Source of the DNA: an uncultured Bacteroidales bacterium
GTDB taxonomy: Bacteria; Bacteroidota; Bacteroidia; Bacteroidales; UBA932
NCBI GenBank assembly: GCA_902488725.1
Contig: CABTXO010000021.1
Span: 1-11,481 of the forward strand
Reading direction: 5' to 3'
DNA: 11,481 bases
Shown here: positions 1 to 6,948 of the stretch, piece after piece
Numbering within the stretch: the stretch's first letter is position 1
Layout: the number at the start of each line of letters is the position of its first letter
Translations under genes and position numbers: made by a program
The notes under the pieces: generated by a model
Told to the model about the DNA's origin: nothing
What the model saw: the letters and a program-made list of their open reading frames with translations, nothing else
Database searches by the model: none

Positions 1-511
1 AATCGGCGACCCAGGGAATCCCCGTGGCGCGGGCGACGGACCGGGCGATCAGGTGTACGGAGTGCGGCGGGCCCGTGCTCACGATCACATCGACCGGATG
101 CTCCTTCAGATAGCTCTTCAGGAAGCGGGCGGAAGGCCGGATCCAGAGACAGCGGGCGTCAGGAATGAAGAAATTGCTCCGGATGTAGAGGGAAAGCCGG
201 CTCTTCCAGTCGCCGCCCTTCGCCCCGTTCGCCCTGGAGGCCACTTCGTTGATGTCCACCGAACTGCCTTTCCCGAACAACCGCCGGTAGATGCCGAAGG
301 GCTCGAAGATCGGCCGCCGGATCACCTGTACGCTTTTCGGAATCTCGGCGGCCAGGGAAGGATCCAGGGAGGGGTAGCTCGGATGTTCGGGGGCGTACAC
401 GACCGGCTGCCAGCCTTCCGCAGGCAGATACTTGGCAAACTTGACCCATCTCTGCACGCCGGATCCCCCGGACGGGGGCCAGTAATAGGTGATGACGAGG
501 ACCTTCTTCAT
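1..511 (-). CDS. Glycosyltransferase, GT4-like N-terminal half (cut by left edge)
   Basis: This gene probably transfers a sugar from a nucleotide-activated donor during surface polysaccharide (capsule or O-antigen) synthesis at the cytoplasmic face of the inner membrane. About 170 residues are visible, from the ATG at 511-509 to the left edge. The protein opens with MKKVLVITYYWPPSGGSGVQ (residues 1-20), followed by RWVKFAKYL. This is the first beta-strand and glycine-rich loop of GT-B glycosyltransferases of the family 4 type, as found in Bacteroidota. Around residues 142-170 come VDVIVSTGPPHSVHLIA and TGIPWVAD, which normally lead into an FRDPW motif that lies outside the window. The C-terminal donor-binding half is also outside, so donor and acceptor cannot be read. 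Its ATG shares one base with the TAA of the upstream dehydrogenase (TAATG), which implies one transcript and coupled translation. The family call is firm; the specificity is unknown. Confidence 0.88.
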   Translation of the reverse strand, partial: MKKVLVITYYWPPSGGSGVQRWVKFAKYLPAEGWQPVVYAPEHPSYPSLDPSLAAEIPKSVQVIRRPIFEPFGIYRRLFGKGSSVDINEVASRANGAKGGDWKSRLSLYIRSNFFIPDARCLWIRPSARFLKSYLKEHPVDVIVSTGPPHSVHLIARSVARATGIPWVAD

Positions 512-1797
512 TACAACCGCTGATCGACTTGACTTCTGTCCAGGACACCCTTGACATCGTAGACCGCCCCCCGGTCGGGATCCCGCAGGAAGGACCGCAC
601 GTCAAGTCCGACGAAGCAGGTGTGGGAAACGGCGAGCAGGACCGCGTCAAACATGCCCTTCATGGAATCCAAGGGCTGGTCGGACAGGGTGATGCCATAC
701 TCGGTTTCCACTTTCCGGCGGTCCGGCCAGGGGTCGTACACCGTGATGGCGGACGTATATTCCCGGAGGGTATGGACGATGTCCACGACCTTCGTGTTCC
801 GGATGTCGGGACAATTTTCCTTGAAGGTGAAACCCAGGATCAGGATGCGGGCATCCTTGACCAGCAGGCCTTTCTTGTTCATCACGTGCACCAGCTGGTT
901 CGCGACGTAGGCGCCCATCCCGTCGTTCAGGCGGCGGGCGGCGGTCATGATGCGGGGCAGGATTCCGTAGACCTGTGCCTTCTCGATCAGGTAATAGGGG
1001 TCGACGCTGATGCAGTGTCCGCCGACGAGTCCGGGCGTCATCTTGATGAAGTTCCACTTGGAGGAGGCCGCTTCGATCACGTCGCCGGTGTCGATGCCCA
1101 TGGCATTGAAGATCTTTGCCAGTTCGTTCATGAAGGCGATGTTGACATCCCGCTGCGAATTTTCGATGATCTTGGAGGCTTCCGCGATGCGGATGGAGGG
1201 AGCTTTGTGCGTACCGTTCACGAGGACGGCGTTGTAGACCCGATCCACCAGGTCGGCGGTTTCGGGCGTGGAGCCGGAAGTCACCTTCCGGATCTTTTCG
1301 ACGGTGTGCTCCTTGTCCCCCGGATTGATCCGCTCCGGCGAATAGCCCGCGAAGAAATCGGTGTTGTAGACCAGTCCGGACGCTTTCGCGACCACCGGGA
1401 GACAGATCTCCTCGGTCACGCCGGGATAGACCGTCGACTCGTAGACCACGACATCCCCCTTTCCGATGACCTTCCCGACGGTTTCGCTGGCTTTGACGAG
1501 CGGGACCAGATCCGGGTGGTTGTTGGCATCGACGGGGGTCGGAACCGCCACGACATAGAAGTTGCAGGCCCGGATCGCTTCAAGGTCCGACGTGCAGGAG
1601 AAACCGCCTTTCAAGGCCTCCTGGAGCAGTTCGTCGGCCACTTCCAGGGTAGCGTCGTGTCCAGCGTTCAAAGCGGACACCCTGCGCGCGTCGGTGTCAT
1701 AGCCGACCGTCGGGAATTTCGTCGAGAACAGCCGGGCAAGGGGGAGACCCACGTAGCCCAGGCCGATGACGGCGATGCGTATCTGTTGCAGATCCAT
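511..1797 (-). CDS. Nucleotide sugar 6-dehydrogenase (UDP-HexNAc dehydrogenase type, TviB/WbpA-like)
   Basis: It oxidises C6 of a UDP-sugar to the uronic acid with two NAD+, in the cytoplasm, to supply a precursor for capsule or O-antigen. The 428-residue protein has the usual length. Motifs seen are the Rossmann loop IGLGYVGLPLA (residues 11-21), VAVPTPVD (83-90), YESTVYPGVTEE (119-130), GYSPERINPGDKEH (151-164), EASKIIENSQRD (206-217, with the active-site Lys209), and GLVGGHCISVDPYYL (256-270, with the catalytic Cys262). FKENCPDIRNTKVVDI (325-340) belongs to the C-terminal UDP-binding domain. The GYSPERINPGDKEH form fits the UDP-GlcNAc/GalNAc 6-dehydrogenase branch better than UDP-glucose dehydrogenase; this is from memory of the family. 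The frame is open up to 1914, but I start at the ATG at 1797-1795, where the Rossmann fold begins and a -7 box lies about 30 bases upstream. It is the first gene of a leftward operon that continues into the glycosyltransferase. Confidence 0.93.
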   Translation of the reverse strand: MDLQQIRIAVIGLGYVGLPLARLFSTKFPTVGYDTDARRVSALNAGHDATLEVADELLQEALKGGFSCTSDLEAIRACNFYVVAVPTPVDANNHPDLVPLVKASETVGKVIGKGDVVVYESTVYPGVTEEICLPVVAKASGLVYNTDFFAGYSPERINPGDKEHTVEKIRKVTSGSTPETADLVDRVYNAVLVNGTHKAPSIRIAEASKIIENSQRDVNIAFMNELAKIFNAMGIDTGDVIEAASSKWNFIKMTPGLVGGHCISVDPYYLIEKAQVYGILPRIMTAARRLNDGMGAYVANQLVHVMNKKGLLVKDARILILGFTFKENCPDIRNTKVVDIVHTLREYTSAITVYDPWPDRRKVETEYGITLSDQPLDSMKGMFDAVLLAVSHTCFVGLDVRSFLRDPDRGAVYDVKGVLDRSQVDQRL

Positions 1798-1824
1798 GGC
1801 TTTCGCTGTTACAAACCTAACTTT

Positions 1825-1832
1825 CAAAGATA
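1825..1832 (-). promoter_or_regulatory. -7 promoter box for the dehydrogenase operon
   Basis: On the minus strand this reads TATCTTTG, a perfect match to the Bacteroidota -7 consensus TAnnTTTG. It lies about 28 bases upstream of the dehydrogenase ATG, so the leader would be only about 20 bases. I see no clear TTTG -33 box at the expected 19-21 base spacing. Confidence 0.6.
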
Positions 1833-1923
1833 GCGAAAAATCAGGAATATCTGCGAATATTTTCCCGCACGGCCGTGACGGGCATTGGATTTCCCGCTTC
1901 GCGCGAAAAGACAACTATCCCCT

Positions 1924-1999
1924 GTCATTCCAAAAGAACGCAGCCGCCACGCCGTCATTCCGCGCGAGCGCGGCGAGCGGCGGAATCTGCTCCCCCGTC
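1924..1999. repeat. GTCATTCC-type dispersed repeat with inverted arms
   Basis: Two GTCATTCC motifs start at 1924 and 1954, 30 bases apart. The second opens an inverted repeat, ATTCCGC (1957-1963) with GCGGAAT (1980-1986), around a very GC-rich centre. A short TCCCC/GGGGA stem follows at about 1991-2006. Elements of this GTCATTCC...GGAAT form are common non-coding repeats in bacterial intergenic regions. Only this copy is in the window, so the family assignment is inference. It sits between two divergent promoters, so it could end or insulate transcription. Confidence 0.5.
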
Positions 2000-2040
2000 T
2001 TGGGGATGTCCGCCAGCTGCAATATCCCAACATGTGGCGA

Positions 2041-2071
2041 TTGCCCGCCTTGCAAAGACCCGGTACCTTTG
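2041..2071 (+). promoter_or_regulatory. Promoter (-33/-7) for the TonB-dependent receptor
   Basis: A TTG at 2041-2043 is followed by a 20-base spacer and TACCTTTG at 2064-2071, matching the Bacteroidota TTTG-N19-21-TAnnTTTG arrangement. The -7 box ends 16 bases before the ATG at 2088, giving a very short leader. This also supports starting the receptor at 2088 and not at upstream in-frame ATGs. Confidence 0.68.
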
Positions 2072-2087
2072 CACCTTCAACCGAACT

Positions 2088-4388
2088 ATGATGAAAAAGA
2101 TTCTTTTCCTGTTTGCCCTCCTGCTGTGCGCAGCGGCGTCAGTGTTCGCAAACGATACCGAAATCCGGGAACGGGCCACCGTCCGGGGCCATGTCGTCCA
2201 ACTGGAAACCGGGGACAAGATCCCCTTTCTGACCGTCTCGCTGCGGGGTACCATGATTGGAACCGCCACCGACGAATCCGGCTGCTACATTCTGAAAAAC
2301 GTCCCGACGGGCCGCTTCACGCTGGAGGTCTCCGGCATCGGCTATCTGACCGCCTGCAAGGAAATCACCCTGGAAAAGGACCAAGTGCTGACCGTGAATT
2401 TCGAAATGGAGGAAAACGCCGAGGAAATCGACGAGGTGGTCGTGTCCGCCAACCGCATGGAAACCACCCGCCGCTTGGCCCCGACACTCGTCAACGTGAT
2501 GACTCCCAAACTGTTCAACAACACGCATTCCGCCTGTCTGGCGGAAGGGCTGAACTTCCTGCCCGGGCTCCGGGTCGAAACGAACTGCCAGAACTGCGGC
2601 TTCAAACAGGTCCGGATGAACGGCCTGGACGGCCATTATTCCCAGATCCTGATCGACTCCCGCCCCGTGTTCAGCGCCCTCGCAGGCGTGTACGGTCTCG
2701 ACCAGATCCCCGCGAACATGATCGACCGCGTGGAGGTGATGCGCGGCGGCGGATCCGCCCTCTTCGGCTCGTCCGCGATCGGCGGCACCATCAACATCAT
2801 CACCAGAGAGCCCACCCGCAATTCCAGCGAACTCTCCCACACCGTTACGGGCATCGGAAGTTTCAGGACCTTTGACAATAACACCAACGTCAACTCTTCC
2901 TTCGTCACCCCGGACAACAAGCTCGGCATCTCGGTTTTCAGCCAGATCCGGGACCGGGACGGCTATGACCAAGACGGCGACGGCTTCACTGAAATGCCCC
3001 GCCTGAAGAACCAGATGGTCGGCCTCAAGACCTTTCTCAAAACCGGTGACTATTCCAAACTTTCCTTTGAATACCACCACCTGCATGAATACCGCCGCGG
3101 CGGGAACCTCATCAACCGTCCGCCCCACGAAGCGGACATCGCCGAAGAACTCAAGCACGACATCAACGCCGGCAGCCTCAACTTCCACTACCTCTCCCCG
3201 AACACCCGGCACAAACTGAATATGTACGCGTCCGCCCAGCACATCGGCCGGAACAGCTACTACGGCAGCGGAAAGAACCCGAATGCCTACGGCTCCACGA
3301 AGGACCTGACCTGGGTGGCCGGCACCCAGTACGACTACCGGTTCAGCCGCCTGTTCTTCCTGCCGGCCGACCTCACGATGGGCCTGGAATTCCACCAGGA
3401 CCGCCTGCACGACGACATGTGGGGCTACAACCGCAAGATAGACCAGATTGCCGGCATCGGCAGTTTCTTCTTCCAGAACGAATGGAAGAACGACAAGGTC
3501 AGCATCCTCCTGGGCGGCCGCCTCGACAAGCACAACATGCTGAAGCACATCATTTTCAGCCCACGAGTCAACCTCCGCTACAACCCGACGCAAAACGTGA
3601 ACTTCCGCGCCAGCTGTTCGACCGGCTACCGCGCCCCGCAAGCCTTCGACGAAGACCTGCACATAGAGGCGGTCGGAAACGGCGTGATGGCCTTCATCCG
3701 GCTCTCCGACGGGCTCAAAGAGGAGAAGTCCCATAGCTTCAATCTCTCGGCCGACCTCTACCACAACTGGGCGGACTGGCAGGCCAACCTGCTGGTGGAA
3801 GGCTTCTTCACCCGGCTCGACAACGTCTTTGCCTTCAAGGAAAAGATGGAAGACGGGAAACTGTACAAGGATCGCGTGAACGAGTCCGGTGCCGACGTCT
3901 ACGGCGGCATCCTCGAAGGAAAAATCTCCTGGAAGACATATTTCCAGCTGCAGGCGGGCGGTACGGTCCAGCGCGCCGTCTACCTGAAAGCCCGCACCTG
4001 GAGCGAAGATGCCTCCCTCCCGGCCGAGAAGCGGATGTTCCGGACCCCGAACGTGTACGGCTACTTCTCCCTCTCTTCCTCGCCGCTGGCCAACTGGGAT
4101 GTAGCCCTGTCCGGCAACTACACCGGGAGCATGCTCGTGGAACACCACAAGGGTGTCATTCCGGGCGACCGCACGGAGAAGACCCAGGGCTTCATGGAAG
4201 TGAATTTCAAAACCAGCTATGACATCAAGCTGTACCGGAACGTGATTCTGGAACTGAACGCCGGCGTCCAGAACCTCTTCAACGCCTACCAGAACGACTT
4301 CGACAAGGGCCCCGACCGCGACGCCAACTACATCTACGGCCCCGGCAACCCCCGCCTCTTCTTTCTCGGCATGAAGTTCCGGTACTAG
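2088..4388 (+). CDS. TonB-dependent outer-membrane receptor with carboxypeptidase-regulatory-like domain
   Basis: This is a 22-strand barrel receptor that imports a scarce nutrient (metal complex, cofactor or glycan) across the outer membrane using TonB energy. The 766-residue protein has a Sec signal MMKKILFLFALLLCAAASVFA (1-21, likely cut after the final Ala). A CarboxypepD_reg-like beta-sandwich follows at about 30-107 (TVRGHVVQLETGDKIPFLTV, ending SGIGYLTACKEITL). A TonB-box/plug start EEIDEVVVSANR is at 112-123. The plug runs to about 240 and includes CQNC at 167-170, QVRMNGLDG, RVEVMRGGGSALFGSSAIGG and TINIITREP. The barrel has an acidic DGYDQDGDGF loop (291-300) and ends in the aromatic KFRY. 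The size and the single-protein layout, with no SusD partner next to it, argue against a SusC glycan receptor and suggest a siderophore, heme, metal or cobalamin type. The substrate is unknown. Either of two adjacent ATGs (2088 or 2091) could start it. The upstream in-frame extension has no protein-like features and holds the promoter and a repeat. Confidence 0.92.
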   Translation: MMKKILFLFALLLCAAASVFANDTEIRERATVRGHVVQLETGDKIPFLTVSLRGTMIGTATDESGCYILKNVPTGRFTLEVSGIGYLTACKEITLEKDQVLTVNFEMEENAEEIDEVVVSANRMETTRRLAPTLVNVMTPKLFNNTHSACLAEGLNFLPGLRVETNCQNCGFKQVRMNGLDGHYSQILIDSRPVFSALAGVYGLDQIPANMIDRVEVMRGGGSALFGSSAIGGTINIITREPTRNSSELSHTVTGIGSFRTFDNNTNVNSSFVTPDNKLGISVFSQIRDRDGYDQDGDGFTEMPRLKNQMVGLKTFLKTGDYSKLSFEYHHLHEYRRGGNLINRPPHEADIAEELKHDINAGSLNFHYLSPNTRHKLNMYASAQHIGRNSYYGSGKNPNAYGSTKDLTWVAGTQYDYRFSRLFFLPADLTMGLEFHQDRLHDDMWGYNRKIDQIAGIGSFFFQNEWKNDKVSILLGGRLDKHNMLKHIIFSPRVNLRYNPTQNVNFRASCSTGYRAPQAFDEDLHIEAVGNGVMAFIRLSDGLKEEKSHSFNLSADLYHNWADWQANLLVEGFFTRLDNVFAFKEKMEDGKLYKDRVNESGADVYGGILEGKISWKTYFQLQAGGTVQRAVYLKARTWSEDASLPAEKRMFRTPNVYGYFSLSSSPLANWDVALSGNYTGSMLVEHHKGVIPGDRTEKTQGFMEVNFKTSYDIKLYRNVILELNAGVQNLFNAYQNDFDKGPDRDANYIYGPGNPRLFFLGMKFRY

Positions 4389-4471
4389 CCCCCGGCGAAT
4401 CATCCCCCCTCCGTCGTTACGGCAACCCGCTTCAAGATTGTGCTGACGATGAACTACGGCTGACCCTGCGG
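4389..4471. other. Short intergenic space between converging genes, with one hairpin
   Basis: This stretch separates the receptor (plus) from the epimerase (minus). The only structure I see is a perfect 7-bp stem, GCTGACC (4459-4465) with GGTCAGC (4470-4476), around a CTGC loop. It covers the TGA stop of the epimerase (4474-4472). Neither strand has a T-run after it, so it is not a classical intrinsic terminator, but its place between two gene ends fits a role in 3'-end formation. Confidence 0.45.
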
Positions 4472-5557
4472 TCAGCGGAAAAGGTTCAGAACCTGGATGC
4501 AGGCCCGGGCTCCGTGCATCGGATACCGGCGGTAGGCGTTCCGGTTGCCTTCCGCACTCTGGTGCGCCTTGATGAAATCCCAGATGGCGAGGGCGCGGTT
4601 CGCGCCCTCCGCATCGCAGAGATACTTCCAGGCGCAGAGATTGCCGATAAGGGCCTCTGCCTGCGCCCAGGGCTCCATCCCCGGGTCGGTGTCACTCGTC
4701 GAAAGGTGTCCGTCAGGGGTCATGCCCTCCATGCCGGCACGGCACAGGTGGCCGCAGAGGCCTTTCACCTTGTCCACGATGTCGATGTCCTGGACTGCAT
4801 AAGCCGCATCCAGCATCGCCCATGAGGCTTCCAGATCGGTTCCATACCGGCAGCCCGGAACCGGATCGCTCCAGTTCCGGCTGAACCGGGTCACGAGATG
4901 CCCGGTCGCAGGGTTGAAGAATTTCGCGGCAAACAAGTCCAGCAAGGCCGCCAGCCGGTCGCGCAAACCTTCGTCCCGCCAGATCCGGTACAGATTGGCA
5001 TAGCCTTCCAGCAGGTAGAGATGGGACTCCGCCACCTTGCTGTCGTCTTTCGGCGAAAAGTCCCGGACAAGGCTCTCGACATAGCCCCCGTTGTCTGCAT
5101 CCAAGAATTCCTTCTCCACGATCCGGAAGAGGTTCACGGCGCACTTGAGGGCCTCGTCGTCCTTCGTCGCACTGTAGAATTCACTGAGGGAATAGATGGC
5201 CAGCGCCTGGTTGCCCAGGGAGGCGTCGGAATTCATCCGTTCCCCCCAGGCATCCACCGCCGTGTACGCTCCGCCGAACTTGTGATCCAGAAAGTGCTGC
5301 ACGAAGAATTCCTTGGCACTGATGGCGGGCATCAGGTACTCCTTCTTCCGCAGCTGCCGGTACGCAATGGAGAAGGCCCACAGGATGCGAGCGTTCAACT
5401 GCTCCTCCCGGATCGCGTCTTTTTCCGCGGTTCCGTCTTCAGAAATCCTGCCGTAGAATCCTCCGCGCGGATCCTGCATGCCGGACCAGAACTTGAGGAT
5501 GTCCCATTCGAGGACCTCCTTCACTTCCCGTACGAATTTGTCTGTCCTTCCTGTCAT
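4472..5557 (-). CDS. N-acylglucosamine/cellobiose 2-epimerase family protein, one catalytic His missing
   Basis: The family has an (alpha/alpha)6 barrel and epimerises or isomerises reducing-end sugars such as GlcNAc, cellobiose or mannobiose. This 361-residue protein has no signal peptide and should be cytoplasmic. Family segments seen are GGFYGRI (32-38), LNARILWAFSIAYR (54-67), FGGAYTAVDAWG (94-105), GNQALAIYSLSEFY (115-128), ESHLYLLEGYANLYRIW (177-193, His179), GTDLEASWAMLDAAY (239-253), EPWAQAEALIGNL (295-307) and PMHGARACIQVLNLF (346-360, His348). In cellobiose 2-epimerases the GTDLE segment reads GHDIE, and its His is catalytic. Here it is Thr240 (codon ACC), while the Glu is kept. About 30 residues usually found before the last His motif are missing, which explains the short length. 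The ATG lies 8 bases after the DUF1080 gene's stop, so the two are one operon. The fold is sure; the activity may be altered or lost. Confidence 0.85.
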   Translation of the reverse strand: MTGRTDKFVREVKEVLEWDILKFWSGMQDPRGGFYGRISEDGTAEKDAIREEQLNARILWAFSIAYRQLRKKEYLMPAISAKEFFVQHFLDHKFGGAYTAVDAWGERMNSDASLGNQALAIYSLSEFYSATKDDEALKCAVNLFRIVEKEFLDADNGGYVESLVRDFSPKDDSKVAESHLYLLEGYANLYRIWRDEGLRDRLAALLDLFAAKFFNPATGHLVTRFSRNWSDPVPGCRYGTDLEASWAMLDAAYAVQDIDIVDKVKGLCGHLCRAGMEGMTPDGHLSTSDTDPGMEPWAQAEALIGNLCAWKYLCDAEGANRALAIWDFIKAHQSAEGNRNAYRRYPMHGARACIQVLNLFR

Positions 5558-5565
5558 GGCGCAGC

Positions 5566-6852
5566 CTACAGCGTCTTGATGTGAATATTGCGCCAGCGGA
5601 CCTTGATGCCGCCGCCGTCATGGATCTGGAGCGCGATGCGGCCGTGGCCCGCACCGATCTTCGCATCCGTGATGTCGACCATCTGCTGCCCGTTGAGCCA
5701 GGTCTGGACGCGGTCTCCTTTGACGAGGATCCGCATCTGGTTCCACTGGCCCTCCTTCAGGATGTTCTCCTTCTCCTCGGGAATCTGGACCAGCCAGCCG
5801 CGGCCGTAGGACTCATAGATCCCGCCCGTGTCATATCCCTTGGGGGCCACCTCGACCTGCCAGCCGTTCACTTTGGTGCCCTCCACCGTGGAGCGGATGA
5901 ACACACCGGAATTGCCGTTCGCCTCCTGCTTGAATTCCAGGGTGAGGTCGAAGTCGTCGTAATATTTCTCGGTGCCGAAATAGCCGTATCCCTTCTTGGG
6001 GCCGCTCTCGCAGACCAGGTCGCCCGTCTGCTTGTCGACGTACCAAAGTTCATCGCCGTAGTTGATCCAGCCGGTGAGATCCTTTCCGTTGTAAAGGTCC
6101 TCTTCCACCGGCTTGACGGGGAGTTCCTTGATCTTGATGTTGCGGAACCAGGCGGGATAGCCGTGGTCCTGCAGGCAGATCACGCCGCGGCGGGAGAGAC
6201 CGTATTCGGGTGCATCCTTCCATTTGCCGCTGTTCTTGCGGGCAAACCAGTCGGGCGTCCAGGCATCGAACTCGACCGTCACCTTGCCGTTCAGATAGTA
6301 GGTGACGTGGCCGTTGTCGAAGACGATCCGGGAATGATTCCATTCTCCGGCAGGCTTCAGGTTGCGCTTGGCAAAATCGGGGACATACATGGCATAGTCC
6401 ACGCCGCAGCGCTGCCAGGGCTCCAGGACATAGCCGTCGTTCATCTCAGAGAAATTGATGTCGTCGATGAGCTGATATTCAGGACCGGTCACATAGGGGA
6501 CCTTGAAATCCGGACGCTCGACCACATGGTAGAGCATGCCGCTGTTGCCGCCTTTGCTGATCTTCCATTCCCAGCGCAGGTCGAAGTTGGCATATTCCCG
6601 GTCCGTCACGATGTAGCCGCTGGCGTCGCCGCCGTGGCCTTCCGCCTGGATTGTGCCGTCCACGACCGACCAGGGACCCGTCAGGGTCTTGCCGTTGTAG
6701 TCGCGCCAGCCGTCGAGGGTCTTGCCGTCGAACAGGAGTTTCCATCCGTCATTCTTCTCTTTGCTCGTCAAAGCATTGTGCGTCGTTGCGCACGAGAGGC
6801 ACAGGAGGGCGGTCACCGCCGCTGCGCCAATCAAAAAGATCGTTCTTTTCAT
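5566..6852 (-). CDS. Lipoprotein with two DUF1080 (3-keto-disaccharide hydrolase) domains
   Basis: DUF1080 proteins have a concanavalin-like jelly-roll fold. Family members in Bacteroides act on 3-keto-glycosides, cleaving bonds after an oxidoreductase has made a 3-keto sugar; this is family knowledge. The 428-residue protein starts MKRTIFLIGAAAVTALLCLSC, a signal peptide with Cys21 as the likely lipidation site, so it should be anchored on the periplasmic or outer surface. Domain 1 (about 35-243) starts GWKLLFDGKTLDGWRDYNG and includes GNSGMLYHVV (102-111), GPEYQLIDD (123-131), WNHSRIVFDNGHVTYYLNG (171-189) and AWFRNIKIKEL (234-244). Domain 2 (about 252-428) repeats the plan: DLYNGKDLTGW, GNSGVFIRS (313-321), WQVEVAPKG (331-339), WNQMRILVKGDRVQTWLNG and VRWRNIHIKTL. 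I start at 6852 because the signal peptide begins there, although the frame is open to 6945. It is first in the operon with the epimerase. Confidence 0.9.
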   Translation of the reverse strand: MKRTIFLIGAAAVTALLCLSCATTHNALTSKEKNDGWKLLFDGKTLDGWRDYNGKTLTGPWSVVDGTIQAEGHGGDASGYIVTDREYANFDLRWEWKISKGGNSGMLYHVVERPDFKVPYVTGPEYQLIDDINFSEMNDGYVLEPWQRCGVDYAMYVPDFAKRNLKPAGEWNHSRIVFDNGHVTYYLNGKVTVEFDAWTPDWFARKNSGKWKDAPEYGLSRRGVICLQDHGYPAWFRNIKIKELPVKPVEEDLYNGKDLTGWINYGDELWYVDKQTGDLVCESGPKKGYGYFGTEKYYDDFDLTLEFKQEANGNSGVFIRSTVEGTKVNGWQVEVAPKGYDTGGIYESYGRGWLVQIPEEKENILKEGQWNQMRILVKGDRVQTWLNGQQMVDITDAKIGAGHGRIALQIHDGGGIKVRWRNIHIKTL

Positions 6853-6914
6853 TATCGTTGAAATAAAATTTGTTCGTTCATTCATGGGTTGGGCCGCCTG
6901 TCGCGGCATCCTTA

Positions 6915-6922
6915 CAAATTTA
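6915..6922 (-). promoter_or_regulatory. -7 promoter box for the DUF1080-epimerase operon
   Basis: On the minus strand this reads TAAATTTG, a perfect TAnnTTTG match, 62 bases upstream of the ATG at 6852. The leader would be about 55 bases. There is no good TTTG at the -33 distance, which would fall near 6942-6947. The end of the decayed transposase frame (6949) lies just beyond that point. Confidence 0.55.
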
Positions 6923-6948
6923 AGCATTCTTTCCGAAAATATCATCTT

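Noticed and set aside
529..1833. Long open frame on the plus strand opposite the dehydrogenase
   Set aside because: It mirrors a well-conserved dehydrogenase, has no recognisable motifs, and is the kind of antisense frame that GC-rich genes commonly leave open.
1798..1914. N-terminal extension of the dehydrogenase by 39 residues
   Set aside because: It would run through the -7 promoter box and the start of the repeat region, and the Rossmann fold begins right after the later ATG.
2088..2150. Lipoprotein signal in the receptor (Cys14 in LLLCAAAS)
   Set aside because: The residues before the Cys do not form a lipobox, and a normal cleavage site follows at SVFA; TonB-dependent receptors are not usually lipoproteins.
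2139..4403. 754-residue open frame opposite the TonB-dependent receptor
   Set aside because: Its composition is rich in Val, Gly, Ala and Asp with no domain, and the receptor on the other strand is unambiguous.
4459..4476. Intrinsic terminator between the converging receptor and epimerase genes
   Set aside because: The 7-bp stem is perfect, but neither strand has a T-run after it, so I list it only as a hairpin.
5581..6861. 426-residue open frame opposite the DUF1080 lipoprotein
   Set aside because: Antisense of a gene with clear domain repeats and a signal peptide; no motifs of its own.
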